A DNA stretch of 47,203 nt from an uncultured Eubacteriales bacterium (GCA_902491475.1 CABUHY010000017.1:1-47203), one strand, 5' to 3'; shown: positions 9,597 to 18,712, numbered from the stretch's first letter. Made by a program: numbers and translations. The notes: generated by a model from the sequence alone, not told the origin.

Positions 9597-9902
9597 TTAT
9601 TCAAAGAACTTTTCAAAGACGGATTTTTCTTCGGGTTCGTCTTTTTTTAAGAGCTCTTTTGCGTGCTCGGGATTTGTTTTCATTATCTCGAACAGCGAGT
9701 CGTCCGCCTCGTCGTCAGCCTTTTTGGTCTGATAAAGACCTGCGGCAATCCAGCCCGCTATACAGATTGCAAGCACAAGGATTGCGGGAAGCGGAATGGG
9801 ATTGTGCCTTGTTGTGCCTGCCGCAAATGACGGCAAAGCGCTTGCAAAGGCAAGTGCGGATGAGAGAGTAGTCGCCATAATAACTTTGATGCTTTTTTTC
9901 AT
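9597..9902 (-). CDS. Small exported or membrane protein, unknown function
   Basis: The product is 101 aa. The N-terminus looks like a Sec signal peptide (MKKSIKVIMATTLSSALAFA, then an alanine-rich cleavage region around residue 27). A second hydrophobic segment spans about 38-58, and an acidic, Lys-rich tail (KKDEPEEKSVFEKFFE) ends the protein. The mature protein would thus be a bitopic membrane protein with a charged cytoplasmic tail. GGGGG lies upstream of the ATG. It follows the zinc-ribbon membrane protein gene by 35 bp. I do not recognise a family. Confidence 0.6.
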   Translation of the reverse strand: MKKSIKVIMATTLSSALAFASALPSFAAGTTRHNPIPLPAILVLAICIAGWIAAGLYQTKKADDEADDSLFEIMKTNPEHAKELLKKDEPEEKSVFEKFFE

Positions 9903-9937
9903 ATTAAATCCCCCTGATTTATTTATGTTTTAAGCTT

Positions 9938-10708
9938 TCAGGCTTCGGCACGAAGCTCTTTTAATTCGTTTTCTATATATTCGTCCATTGTGGGCTGCTC
10001 TTTAAGCTGCTTTTTGAAGCTCTTGCTTGCGATAACGCTTATTACCGCATTTGCAAGGAACAACGCAATGCCGATTGCATATCCCCACCAAAGCACGCTT
10101 CCCGAGAAAATCTCGATACCGTTTGAGGTTGCGTTTGTAACCGCCATTGAGAGAAGAACGCCGGAAGCTGCCCAGCCTGCGGTTGCGACAATGTTAAGGA
10201 ACACATTAAAGCCTGCTTTGAGCGAAATTGCGGCGATAAGCACAACGAAGAAGTTGAGAACGCCTGCAACAACCGCTGCAAAAGCCGCAATAATTGCGAG
10301 CATTAAGAACTTGAAGGTCGGGCCGAGCGCCGTTGCGCTCATAAGCTTAAATCCGCCCATAAAATCAAGCTTTGTTATGTAGTTGAGAATGAGCGTGAGG
10401 AAAGAAACCGAGGAGCTGTCCTCATAGAAAGGAAGCGAGAGGTTTACTTTTATAAGCGGAACAACGAGACCTACCAACGGGAGAAGCGTAACGATAAGTC
10501 TTATTATCCTGAACGGATTGCCTACGGTTGCGCTTTTGAAATTGTTGAGCCTGTAATGAAGCTTTGCAAATGCGTGCTCGGCTTTGTCGGCGTCGTCCTC
10601 AAGCCTTGCTTCCCAGTTGTAGTTCGGGATATTTGTGCCGCAGTTTTTACATTCCGCACGGAATTCATACCATTTAAGTCTCTTTCCGCAGTTCGGACAT
10701 TTTGCCAT
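9938..10708 (-). CDS. Zinc-ribbon membrane protein, unknown function
   Basis: The product is 256 aa. The first ~25 residues form a zinc ribbon with two CxxC knuckles (CPNCGKR and CKNCGTN). A short basic/acidic linker follows, then four or five hydrophobic segments from about residue 70 to 235, and an acidic helical tail ending in ELKELRAEA. Zinc-ribbon-plus-membrane proteins of this type are common and mostly uncharacterised in Clostridia. It lies 21 bp after the arabinofuranosidase gene, so it may be cotranscribed with it; a functional link is not evident. Confidence 0.65.
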   Translation of the reverse strand: MAKCPNCGKRLKWYEFRAECKNCGTNIPNYNWEARLEDDADKAEHAFAKLHYRLNNFKSATVGNPFRIIRLIVTLLPLVGLVVPLIKVNLSLPFYEDSSSVSFLTLILNYITKLDFMGGFKLMSATALGPTFKFLMLAIIAAFAAVVAGVLNFFVVLIAAISLKAGFNVFLNIVATAGWAASGVLLSMAVTNATSNGIEIFSGSVLWWGYAIGIALFLANAVISVIASKSFKKQLKEQPTMDEYIENELKELRAEA

Positions 10709-10729
10709 ATAGAATCATCCTTTGATATG

Positions 10730-12226
10730 TTATTTCTTTTTGAATCTGATTACATTCCAGGAGAACGGTTTGATGTGAACATCACATTTTTTACCGTCGG
10801 TTTCGGGAACGGGGGCGGACGAGGGCTTTACGGGAGCGGAGACGAAATTGTTTCCGTCAAGTGCGCCGAAGCCTGCCATTTCAATGTGCTCGACAGCCTC
10901 AAAGCCGTCCATGTCAAGCATATTGACCGTGAGGGTGTAGTCCTCTTTTTGACATCTGTTTACCGCAAATACGGTAAGCTCCGTTTCATCGTCGTTTACG
11001 GTGGCGATACAGTCCATATCGGGAACATCGGTAAACTCTTTCGAGTCGTGCCTGTCGCAGGTAACATTTGAAAGAAGAACCGAACCTCTTGCATAGTTTG
11101 ACATATGCATAAAGGGATAGAAAATAGTCTGCTCGAAAATTCCGCCGTTGTTTTCGGTCATAATCGGAGCGATGACATTTACAAGCTGTGCAAGGCAGGC
11201 GATTTTAACCCTGTCTGCGTGCTTTAAGAGAGTCATAAGCATAAGTCCGACAAGAAGTGCGTCCTCAAAATTGTAATAGTCCTCAAGCTGATGAGGCGCC
11301 ATAGACCATCTCTCGACATAATCGTTGTTTGAGTGATACCAGACATTCCATTCGTCAAATGAGAGGTTTATCTGCTTCTTTGAGTGCTTTTTACCCTTGA
11401 CGGTGTCGCAGATGCAAATAACCGTTCTGATAAACTCGTCCATTGCCATACTCTTGGCAAGGAAGCTGTCGGTGTCGCCCAACTTATTGTCATAGTATTG
11501 GTGGAGCGAAACATAGTCAACCTTGTCATATGCAAGGTCAAGCGTCTGAAGCTCCCAATCGCCGAAGGTTTTCATACCGAGGTTTGAGCTTCCGCTCAAA
11601 ACAAGCTCAATATCGGGGTCAACCCATTTCATTACCTTTGCGGCTTCTGAGGCGGTTCTGCCGTACTCGTATGCGGTTTTGTGCCCTATCTGCCAGTCGC
11701 CGTCCATCTCGTTGCCGAGACACCAAAGCTTTATGTTGTGCGGCTCTTTAACGCCGTGCTTAATTCTCAAATCGCTGTAATACGAACCGCTTTTGTGGTT
11801 ACAGTATTCAACAAGATTTCTTGCTTCCTCGGGTCCTCGCAGACCGAGATTTACCGCCATCATACAGCTTGTGTCGGCTTTTTTGCACCATTTCATAAAT
11901 TCGTTGGTGCCGAAGCTGTTGGGCTCTGTAACGCCCCAGGCAAGCTCAAGGCGTTTCGGCCTCTGCTCAACGGGACCTACTCCGTCCTCCCAATTATATC
12001 CGGAAACAAAGTTTCCGCCGGGATAGCGGACAATCGGTACATTAAGCTTGCGTACCTCGTCGATAACATCTTTTCGGAAGCCGTCCTCATCCGCCGTGGG
12101 ATGACCCGGCTCGTAGATACCGCCGTAAACCGCTCTGCCGAGATGCTCGATAAAAGAGCCGTATATTCTCGGGTCGATTTTACCGACCTTGAACTCGTTT
12201 ACAACGGACAGTTTTGCTTTTTTCAT
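10730..12226 (-). CDS. Alpha-L-arabinofuranosidase, GH51 family
   Basis: This 498-aa enzyme releases terminal arabinose from arabinan- or arabinoxylan-derived oligosaccharides. The (beta/alpha)8 barrel carries the acid/base E173 in GNEMDG and the nucleophile E292 in FDEWNVW. A C-terminal beta-domain follows. The early motif IYGSFIEHLGRAVYGGIYEP is a GH51 hallmark. There is no signal peptide, so it acts in the cytoplasm on imported oligosaccharides, as known for clostridial GH51 enzymes. No sugar transporter lies beside it. Its promoter overlaps the end of the LCP gene upstream. Confidence 0.95.
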   Translation of the reverse strand: MKKAKLSVVNEFKVGKIDPRIYGSFIEHLGRAVYGGIYEPGHPTADEDGFRKDVIDEVRKLNVPIVRYPGGNFVSGYNWEDGVGPVEQRPKRLELAWGVTEPNSFGTNEFMKWCKKADTSCMMAVNLGLRGPEEARNLVEYCNHKSGSYYSDLRIKHGVKEPHNIKLWCLGNEMDGDWQIGHKTAYEYGRTASEAAKVMKWVDPDIELVLSGSSNLGMKTFGDWELQTLDLAYDKVDYVSLHQYYDNKLGDTDSFLAKSMAMDEFIRTVICICDTVKGKKHSKKQINLSFDEWNVWYHSNNDYVERWSMAPHQLEDYYNFEDALLVGLMLMTLLKHADRVKIACLAQLVNVIAPIMTENNGGIFEQTIFYPFMHMSNYARGSVLLSNVTCDRHDSKEFTDVPDMDCIATVNDDETELTVFAVNRCQKEDYTLTVNMLDMDGFEAVEHIEMAGFGALDGNNFVSAPVKPSSAPVPETDGKKCDVHIKPFSWNVIRFKKK

Positions 12227-12259
12227 AAAGAATACCCCTAAGTGTTGATTAACTATATT

Positions 12260-12288
12260 ATTGTAACATATAAAGCAACGATTTTCAA
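12260..12288 (-). promoter_or_regulatory. Sigma-70-type promoter of the GH51 gene
   Basis: Read on the minus strand, TTGAAA (12288-12283), a 17-bp spacer and TACAAT (12265-12260) lie ~34 bp upstream of the GH51 start codon, in the gap after the LCP gene. Confidence 0.6.
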
Positions 12289-12294
12289 TGCTTT

Positions 12295-13671
12295 TTACTT
12301 GCTCTTTGCCGTTGTTGTTTCGGGTGTGACATCAACCTTGTTGTAGATGAAATCCGAAAGAATTTCACGGTTTTTATCGAGGTTTATCGTAAGGACGGAC
12401 TCGCCGTTCTTCTTTTCGCTCTTATAGGTGTTGTTTGCGGGAATCTGCTGCTGAGCGATAGTGTAGGAAATGTATTTCGGAGCGCTCATACCGAGGCTCA
12501 TAAGCTCGTCCGAGGAAAGGTCGGTTTTAATCATCGGCATAATGTCGTCAAGCATACCGACAACATCTGCGGGATTTGATTTCGCCTTGTTTACTATGGC
12601 GGTTATAACCTTTCTCTGCCTCTGGGTTCTCATAAAGTCGCTGTCAAGGTAGCGGATTCTCGAGTACCAAAGTGCCTGTGCACCCGTAAGATGAACCGAC
12701 GGACCGCTCTGTATGTCCTCGGGGAAAGCGCTTGCCTCAACGCTTGTCATATGGTCCTTGCTGTTTATGTACTTGGCTTCCTTTTCCGTGACTTCAACAT
12801 CAATTCCGCCGAGCGAGTCGATTATTGTAATGAACATATCGAAGTTGACAAGCATATAGTTGTCAATGTCGATTTTATAGTTGTATTCGAGCGTGTCAAC
12901 AAGAAGCTGTGTGCCGCCTCTGCTCTGTGCGGCGTTGAGCTTTCTCCACTTGTAGCCCGGGATTTCAATGTATGTGTCACGCAGGAACGAAGTGAGCTTC
13001 AACTGCTTGTTGTTCGTGTCAATGGAAAGGAGCATCATAGTGTCCGAACGGGTCTTTTCCGCATCCTCGCCCTCTCTTGCGTCAACGCCGATAAGAAGAA
13101 TGTTGCGTACCGCGTCATCGTGCTTCAATTCGGAGGAGGAAATATATTCGTTCTCTTTAAGCGGAGAATAGTTTACCTTTTTGGTAAGCGATTTCGCATA
13201 TCCGAGACCCGCACCCGTAATTCCGCCGAGTGCGATAAGTACAACAAGAATAATGATAAGGGCGATTTTGCCGCCGGATTTCTTTTTCTTTGCGCCGTTT
13301 TTAACTTTCTTTTCACGGGGCTGCTTGCCCGAGGAAATGTCCTCTTCTATTACATCGTCGTATATTCTCTGCTGAGAAACACGCCTTGCTTTTTCCTGAG
13401 AAGCCTTTGAATAATTGTAGCTGTACGGCTTTTTCTCAACGGGAGCTGCGGGGCGCCTTGCGGCAGAGGGTTGGGATACGGACGGCTCGTTAGAAAAATA
13501 TTCGTCGGTAAAATCCCTGTAAACCGCGTCCTCGTCCTTTTCTTTTCCGCTGAAAATATCTTCAAATTCGTCCTCGAAAGAACTGCTTTTTATATCTTTT
13601 TCATCCTCTTCGGAGGAGCTCATAACATCGTCGAAAGCATTGTCGTCAAACTTAAAATCCTTAGGGTCCAT
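12295..13671 (-). CDS. LytR-CpsA-Psr (LCP) family cell-wall ligase
   Basis: LCP enzymes attach teichoic acids or other polyprenyl-linked glycopolymers to peptidoglycan. The N-terminal ~135 residues are acidic, low-complexity and cytoplasmic, ending in a Lys-rich stretch. One membrane segment follows at ~139-160, then the extracellular LCP domain with RNILLIGVDAR, the RSDTMML motif, FLRDTYIEIPG and the GGIDVEV segment. The catalytic Arg/Asp positions appear intact. I prefer the ATG at 13671 over the GTG at 13677, because GGGAG is correctly spaced for the former. The protein has 458 aa. It has its own promoter upstream. Confidence 0.9.
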   Translation of the reverse strand: MDPKDFKFDDNAFDDVMSSSEEDEKDIKSSSFEDEFEDIFSGKEKDEDAVYRDFTDEYFSNEPSVSQPSAARRPAAPVEKKPYSYNYSKASQEKARRVSQQRIYDDVIEEDISSGKQPREKKVKNGAKKKKSGGKIALIIILVVLIALGGITGAGLGYAKSLTKKVNYSPLKENEYISSSELKHDDAVRNILLIGVDAREGEDAEKTRSDTMMLLSIDTNNKQLKLTSFLRDTYIEIPGYKWRKLNAAQSRGGTQLLVDTLEYNYKIDIDNYMLVNFDMFITIIDSLGGIDVEVTEKEAKYINSKDHMTSVEASAFPEDIQSGPSVHLTGAQALWYSRIRYLDSDFMRTQRQRKVITAIVNKAKSNPADVVGMLDDIMPMIKTDLSSDELMSLGMSAPKYISYTIAQQQIPANNTYKSEKKNGESVLTINLDKNREILSDFIYNKVDVTPETTTAKSK

Positions 13672-13706
13672 TTTCACATCTCCCGTAAATATTTTGTCAA
13701 TTAAAT

Positions 13707-13735
13707 ATTTTAACTTATTTAGCGCCTTTTCTCAA
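13707..13735 (-). promoter_or_regulatory. Promoter of the LCP gene
   Basis: On the minus strand TTGAGA (13735-13730), a 17-bp spacer and TAAAAT (13712-13707) precede the LCP start by ~36 bp. Confidence 0.6.
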
Positions 13736-13796
13736 TATATTTTACTAAAAAAAGTTGTTAATTTTTATAAAGAGACAATACAATATCAAAAATATC

Positions 13797-13825
13797 TTGA
13801 ACACAAGCACAAAACAATGTATAAT
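13797..13825 (+). promoter_or_regulatory. Promoter of the Nudix fusion gene
   Basis: TTGAAC (13797-13802), a 17-bp spacer and a perfect TATAAT (13820-13825) lie 29 bp before the start codon at 13855. Confidence 0.75.
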
Positions 13826-13854
13826 TATCTTTAGATTTTTCTAAGGAGCATTGT

Positions 13855-14586
13855 ATGCTGGGTAAATATGTCAGAGTGAGGGTGGAAATACCCATGGGCT
13901 CTCACGACGATAAAACCGGTACTGTTTACAGGCTCAATTACGGAAGCGTGGAAAGCGGGCTTGACCCGAGGTCGCCTGTTAAGGGCGCTTATATAATGGG
14001 TGTGACGCATCCCGTCCGTAATTTCGAGGGCAGAGTTGTTGCCGTAATTAAATTGCCTGAAAGACAGGGTATTTATGTTGTCGTGTCGCCGAAAAGCAAA
14101 AAATATATCGTCAATGATATAAAGCAAGCCGTTTCGTTTATGTATAAGGACGGCGAATACACAATAGAATGTTTATATGAGCGTTCCTGCGGAGCGGTCG
14201 TTTTCAGATTTATAAACGGCGAACGCAGATTTTTGCTTATAAAAAACAAGCGCAGCTGTCACTGGGGCTTCCCGAAGGGTCATGTCGAAAAAGGGGAGAC
14301 CGACGAGGACACTGCAAAGCGTGAGGTGCTTGAAGAGACGGGAATACACATAAACATCTTTCCCGGGTTCAAGCATAAATCGGAATATACGATACGAGGC
14401 AAGATTGAAAAGTCGGTTCTTATCTTCCTTGCGACAACCGAGGACACACAGACGGTTATTCAGCCCGAGGAGATTGAGGACTATATCTGGCTCGGGTACG
14501 AGAATGCACTTTCAACGCTCAATTATCCGAACGATAAGGATATACTGTCGCTTGCGAAATCGTATATAGAAAAGAATAATATTTAA
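13855..14586 (+). CDS. Pyrophosphatase-like domain fused to a Nudix hydrolase
   Basis: The product is 243 aa in two parts. Residues ~1-100 resemble the small clostridial family annotated as inorganic pyrophosphatase (VRVEIPMGS, LNYGSV, KGAYIMGV, PVRNFEGRVVAVI). The usual NYGYV has become NYGSV and no acidic DxxxD cluster is visible, so this part is probably not catalytic. Residues ~108-243 are a Nudix domain with a complete Nudix box at 142-164 (GHVEKGETDED..REVLEETGI), which binds divalent metal and cleaves nucleoside-diphosphate-linked substrates. The Nudix half resembles bis-nucleotide (Ap4A-type) hydrolases. The ATG follows AAGGAG. The small exporter gene begins 10 bp after its stop. Confidence 0.8.
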   Translation: MLGKYVRVRVEIPMGSHDDKTGTVYRLNYGSVESGLDPRSPVKGAYIMGVTHPVRNFEGRVVAVIKLPERQGIYVVVSPKSKKYIVNDIKQAVSFMYKDGEYTIECLYERSCGAVVFRFINGERRFLLIKNKRSCHWGFPKGHVEKGETDEDTAKREVLEETGIHINIFPGFKHKSEYTIRGKIEKSVLIFLATTEDTQTVIQPEEIEDYIWLGYENALSTLNYPNDKDILSLAKSYIEKNNI

Positions 14587-14596
14587 GGAGAGAATT

Positions 14597-15085
14597 ATGG
14601 CTGAAACACTCGCTCACTTTTTCGTTGACCTATTTCAGGACAAAATTCCGCCCGAGCTTACGATTTTTGTAATCTCGCTGCTGCCTATCCTTGAGCTTCG
14701 AGGCGGTATGATTGCCGCAAGGCTGCTCGGAGTCAGCTTCTTGAAAGCGTTTGCGATATGCTATGTCGGAAATATGCTTCCGATTCCGTTCATTCTTCTT
14801 TTTATCAAAAAGATATTTGAGATTTTAAGAAAATATCCTTTCTTTGAAAAGATAATCACAAAGCTTGAGGCTAAGACCGAAAAGAACAAGGAAAAGGTTT
14901 TAAGGTACAAGTCGTGGGGCTTGCTGATATTTGTCGCAATCCCTCTTCCCGGAACGGGCGGCTGGACGGGAGCGCTTATGGCGGCGCTTCTTGACATTGA
15001 TTTCAAGCGTGCCTTGCCGATAATTTCCCTCGGCGTTCTTATAGCGGGAGCGATTATGTCGCTTATCACTTACGGAATTTTTTAA
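14597..15085 (+). CDS. Small multidrug-export-type membrane protein (COG2426)
   Basis: The product is 162 aa, with about four hydrophobic segments. Conserved features of the putative small multidrug export family (PF06695) are visible: LPILELRGG early, GNMLPIPFILLF, and PLPGTGGWTGA in the third quarter. Despite the family name, no transport activity is well established; distant DedA relatives handle lipids. It sits 10 bp after the Nudix gene behind GGAGAG and ends at a shared terminator. Confidence 0.82.
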   Translation: MAETLAHFFVDLFQDKIPPELTIFVISLLPILELRGGMIAARLLGVSFLKAFAICYVGNMLPIPFILLFIKKIFEILRKYPFFEKIITKLEAKTEKNKEKVLRYKSWGLLIFVAIPLPGTGGWTGALMAALLDIDFKRALPIISLGVLIAGAIMSLITYGIF

Positions 15086-15100
15086 TCGATTATAAAAATA

Positions 15101-15138
15101 AACCGCCGATATGTTCGCTTGAACATATCGGCGGTTTT
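15101..15138. terminator. Bidirectional terminator between convergent genes
   Basis: A 16-bp perfect stem (AACCGCCGATATGTTC and its complement, loop GCTT) is flanked by an A-run on the left and a T-run on the right. It serves both the exporter gene (plus) and prs (minus). Confidence 0.9.
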
Positions 15139-15149
15139 ATATTGCCTGA

Positions 15150-16328
15150 TTATTTCTTTATTCCTCTTTTTTCAAGGAAAGCGTAAATTCTGTCAGCCGG
15201 GTCAAGGAGACTGCTGATGGACATATCGTGGTTGAGAGTGTCGATGATGTAAGCAACATACTTTGACATATCAACCTCGCAGAACCACTCACGCTTTAAC
15301 AACTCGGGAGTTCTGTAAACAAGGTTTGTTGTGAACACCTTGTCGATAAGACCTTTTTCATAGAATTCGTCAAATCTGTCAAGACCCTCGCAGAAAAGAC
15401 CGAACGCCGAGAAGATGAAAATCCTCTTTGCACCGAGCTCTTTAAGCTTTGTGGCAACTTCAAGCATTGACTCACCCGAGGAAATCATATCGTCAACTAT
15501 CATAACATCCTTACCCTCGACATTTGCACCGAGGAATTCGTGAGCGACTATCGGGTTTCTGCCGTTTACGATTTTTGAGTAATCTCTGCGCTTGTAGAAC
15601 ATACCGAGGTCAAGACCGAGTACGGTTGAATAATAAATACATCTGCCCATACCGCCCTCGTCGGGGGAGATAACCATCATATGGTCGTTGTCGAGATGAA
15701 GGTCGTCAACATGGTTGACAAGAGCCTTAATCATCTGATAAACGGGCTGAACATTTTCAAAGCCTTTAAGCGGAATAGCGTTCTGAACTCTCGGGTCGTG
15801 AGCATCGAAAGTGATGATGTTGTCAACACCCATCGTGTTGCAAAGCTCCTGGAGAGCAAGAGCACAGTCGAGAGACTCTCTTGTTGCACGCTTGTGCTGT
15901 CTTCCCTCGTAAAGCATGGGCATGATAACCGTAATTCTGTGAGCCTTGCCGCCGATAGCGGAAATTGCTCTTTTAAGGTTTGCATAGTGCTCGTCGGGGC
16001 TCATCGGTACATCGTGACCGTAGATTTTATAAGTGAGACCGTAATTGAATACATCGGCAACGATGAAAATATCGTAACCTCTGACAGACTCAAAGAGTGT
16101 GCCCTTACCTTCGCCTGTTCCAAAACGGGGGAACGAAGCGTTGATAAGATAGGTGTCCTTTTCATAGCCTGCAAAAGCAATGCTGTGCTTGTGCTCTGAC
16201 TGCTTCTGCGCACGCCATTTGACAATGTAACGGTCAATTTTCTCTGCGAGCTCTTCGCAACCCGGCAAAGCGATGATGCCTAAAGGGCCGTAGGGAATGT
16301 TTGTGAATTCTTCTGTGTAATCGGGCAT
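15150..16328 (-). CDS. prs: Ribose-phosphate pyrophosphokinase (PRPP synthetase)
   Basis: It makes 5-phosphoribosyl-1-diphosphate from ribose-5-phosphate and ATP for nucleotide, His and Trp synthesis. The PRPP loop appears as MIVDDMISSGES, and the ATP/ribose region as MPMLYEGRQHKRATRES and TFDAHDP. The first ~70 residues are longer than in E. coli Prs, giving 392 aa versus about 315. This extended form has lower similarity to the classical enzyme. The ATG at 16328 is chosen because GGAGG sits 7 bp upstream; a longer frame begins at 16364 without a ribosome site. Confidence 0.88.
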   Translation of the reverse strand: MPDYTEEFTNIPYGPLGIIALPGCEELAEKIDRYIVKWRAQKQSEHKHSIAFAGYEKDTYLINASFPRFGTGEGKGTLFESVRGYDIFIVADVFNYGLTYKIYGHDVPMSPDEHYANLKRAISAIGGKAHRITVIMPMLYEGRQHKRATRESLDCALALQELCNTMGVDNIITFDAHDPRVQNAIPLKGFENVQPVYQMIKALVNHVDDLHLDNDHMMVISPDEGGMGRCIYYSTVLGLDLGMFYKRRDYSKIVNGRNPIVAHEFLGANVEGKDVMIVDDMISSGESMLEVATKLKELGAKRIFIFSAFGLFCEGLDRFDEFYEKGLIDKVFTTNLVYRTPELLKREWFCEVDMSKYVAYIIDTLNHDMSISSLLDPADRIYAFLEKRGIKK

Positions 16329-16421
16329 TTTATTATCCTCCTGCAATGCGGCATTTTTTAACACTTATATTCTACTATATTTCGACAAAATATAAAAGCC
16401 TTTTTCATTATTTTTTTTAAT

Positions 16422-17588
16422 TCAGTCAAATGCATAATCAACAGTGATAACGCAGAAAAATCTTTCGTCTATTTTGCTTAACTTTTCGCTTATCAGATTT
16501 ATTATTTCCGACGGGGAGCGTTTTTCGTCATAGGTTATGACGACATCGAAAATTAAATTTGTATGCGTTGTGCCGTCAACGACACGGAAATCGTGTATCG
16601 AAAAGTCGGGATTTAGCTCTTTCACGGCATTTTGAGTGAGCTTGCGAAGCTCGTTTATCCTTTCGTCGTCAACGACAATCGGGTCGAGATGGATTGAAAT
16701 GAGCATACCGTATTTTTTCTGAATTTCGTGCTCAATTAAGTCAATGGTGTCGTGGCTCTGCATTATATCGACATCGGCAGGCACCTCTGCGTGTGCCGAG
16801 GCGAAAAGCCTTGACGGACCGTAGTCGTGAATGATAAGGTCGTGCACGCCGACTATGCCCTCGTAGGACATAATCTCTTTCTTTATCTGCTCGTAAAATT
16901 CCTTTTCGGGCGGCTGACCGAGGAGCGGAGCGAGCGTTTCTTTGACAAGCGAAATTCCCGACCAAAGTATCAAAAGCGATACGGCGGCACCGAAGTAACC
17001 GTCGCAGTTGAAGCCTGTCTTATGCGAAACGATAAGTGAAATGAGGGCGACAAAGGTTGAAGCGGTGTCGGAAAGGCTGTCCGTTACAACTGCCTTTGTG
17101 GCGGTTGAGTTGATTTTTTTGCCGAGCTTCCAATTAAAAAACGCAAGCCAAAGCTTGCCGAGTATCGAAACTGCGAGTACCGCAACGGCGGTAAGGCTGA
17201 ACTCGACAGCCTCGGGCGTTCTTATCTTTTCAACCGAGCTTTTTAAGAGCTCAACGCCCATAATTATGACGAAAATCGAAACCGTAAGTGCCGATATGTA
17301 TTCAATTCTGCCGTGACCGTAAGGGTGCTCCTTGTCGGCGGGCTTTTCGGAAAGCTTGAAGCCGAAAAGAGTGATTATCGAGGAGCCTGCGTCGGAAAGG
17401 TTGTTTACGGCGTCCGCAGTGACGGTAATACTGCCCGTGAGGAGACCTACAAGAAATTTTGCGACGCACAGAATAAGGTTTACCGCAATTCCGACCGCAC
17501 CGCTTAATTTTCCGTATGCGCTTCTCACCTTCGGGTCTTTGATATTTTTGCCGTCTTTGACAAATAATTTAATAAGAAGTTCTGTCAT
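16422..17588 (-). CDS. Cation diffusion facilitator (CDF) family efflux transporter
   Basis: The product is 388 aa. Six hydrophobic segments cover residues ~30-215. The metal-site motif DAVNNLSDAGS lies in the second segment and HPYGHGRIEY after it. The cytoplasmic C-terminal domain (~215-310) has the ferredoxin-like fold with HDLIIHDYGP and HAEVPAD, and a further ~75-residue extension follows. CDF proteins export divalent ions (Zn, Mn, Fe or Co) against protons; the ion is not determinable here. It is preceded by the TetR gene at 18 bp, which suggests cotranscription and possibly local control. Confidence 0.92.
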   Translation of the reverse strand: MTELLIKLFVKDGKNIKDPKVRSAYGKLSGAVGIAVNLILCVAKFLVGLLTGSITVTADAVNNLSDAGSSIITLFGFKLSEKPADKEHPYGHGRIEYISALTVSIFVIIMGVELLKSSVEKIRTPEAVEFSLTAVAVLAVSILGKLWLAFFNWKLGKKINSTATKAVVTDSLSDTASTFVALISLIVSHKTGFNCDGYFGAAVSLLILWSGISLVKETLAPLLGQPPEKEFYEQIKKEIMSYEGIVGVHDLIIHDYGPSRLFASAHAEVPADVDIMQSHDTIDLIEHEIQKKYGMLISIHLDPIVVDDERINELRKLTQNAVKELNPDFSIHDFRVVDGTTHTNLIFDVVITYDEKRSPSEIINLISEKLSKIDERFFCVITVDYAFD

Positions 17589-17606
17589 AATACCCCTGCA
17601 AAGAAA

Positions 17607-18194
17607 TTATTTCTCGAAGCCCGAGAAGCCCTTTGTGAACAAAAGGTCGAGCATCAGCGCAACATCCTCGGGAGTTTTTCTGTTGCTTGATGTGTCGGCA
17701 AGCCAATATCTTACAATGCCGACTGCGCCCGCCTCGAAATACGAATAAATGTAATTGTATTCCTCTTTGAAGGCGTCGGTCTTGTTGTAGCGAGTGAACT
17801 CCTCGAAGCAGCGTTCGGACATAAACTTTTTGAGCTTGAGGGTAAAGTCTATATCGCCGTTGTTGCCGAGAAGAGCCGAACAGATGTCCTTGTTCTTTTC
17901 AAGAAATCTGCAGCAGTCAACAAAAACGGGGTAGGGGCTCGAGTTGCGGGGAGCCGCCGAATACTGGTTTATAATGCTCTCAAATTCTTCAAAAAGCTCG
18001 TTCTCGATTTGCTCGACAAGGTCGAAAATATCCTTGTAATGGAGATAAAATGTGCCTCTGTTGATTTCGACAAGGTCGGACAACTCACGGACGGAAATCT
18101 TTTTGATGCTTTTTTCTTTCATAAGCTTCGTAAGACCTTCGCGCAAAAGCTTTTTTGTGCGTCTGACTCTGCCGTCGATTTTCTGAGTTTCCAT
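17607..18194 (-). CDS. TetR/AcrR family transcriptional regulator
   Basis: The product is 195 aa. The N-terminal helix-turn-helix spans ~10-55 (ISVRELSDLVEINRGTFYLHYKDIFDL), typical of TetR proteins of the C_8 ligand-domain group. The remaining ~140 residues are the helical ligand/dimer domain. I choose the ATG at 18194, spaced 8 bp after GGGAG, over the GTG at 18203. It is divergent from the V-ATPase operon and upstream of the CDF transporter, so either or both could be targets; no clear operator palindrome was found. Confidence 0.88.
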   Translation of the reverse strand: METQKIDGRVRRTKKLLREGLTKLMKEKSIKKISVRELSDLVEINRGTFYLHYKDIFDLVEQIENELFEEFESIINQYSAAPRNSSPYPVFVDCCRFLEKNKDICSALLGNNGDIDFTLKLKKFMSERCFEEFTRYNKTDAFKEEYNYIYSYFEAGAVGIVRYWLADTSSNRKTPEDVALMLDLLFTKGFSGFEK

Positions 18195-18354
18195 TGATAA
18201 CACTCCCTGAATATTATTTGAATTCGTTTAACATATAAGCAATTATACTATAAAATTGTACATTATTCAACATCTTTCTATAAAATAATCACTCGAATTC
18301 ACAAATGCTTAATAAACTGTCGGGAAAAATGTGTTTTAATATAAAGGAAAACTG

Positions 18355-18363
18355 TGTTATAAT
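18355..18363 (+). promoter_or_regulatory. Extended -10 promoter of the V-ATPase operon
   Basis: TGTTATAAT is an extended -10 element (TG-N-TATAAT) ending 37 bp before the first operon gene. No good -35 hexamer lies 17 bp upstream, which fits an extended -10 type. Confidence 0.55.
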
Positions 18364-18400
18364 ATAGAATACAGCAATTAAAGAAAAAGAGGTGAAGCCG

Positions 18401-18712
18401 ATGGCAGCAAAAATGCTTGACGAGGTACTGTTAAAGGAACACGAGACAGCTGCCAATGAGCAGGCGGCAAACGAGCAGGCTGCAAAAATTATTGACGAAG
18501 CAAAGCAGAAAGCAAAGCAGATTGAGCTTGACGCTCTCAAACAAATCGAAGAGTATGAAAGCGAACAGCTGAAGCTTTCCGATCAACGCCGTCAAAAGGC
18601 TGTTGCCGAAGCGGAAAAGGACGCCCGTGCGCTTGTTGAGGTTCTCAGGGGCAAGGCAGACGCAAAGTTTTCCGAAACGGTCGGTACGGTCAGGAGCATA
18701 ATCGTTGACTGA
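18401..18712 (+). CDS. V-type ATP synthase subunit H (peripheral stalk)
   Basis: This 103-aa, almost wholly helical coiled-coil protein is rich in Ala, Glu, Lys and Gln. It matches the AhaH/NtpF peripheral-stalk subunit that pairs with subunit E and links the soluble head to subunit I. An 8-residue stretch, NEQAANEQAA, is an internal tandem repeat. The ATG at 18401 follows GAGGTGA; the GTG at 18392 overlaps that ribosome site and is less likely. First gene of the operon. Confidence 0.8.
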   Translation: MAAKMLDEVLLKEHETAANEQAANEQAAKIIDEAKQKAKQIELDALKQIEEYESEQLKLSDQRRQKAVAEAEKDARALVEVLRGKADAKFSETVGTVRSIIVD

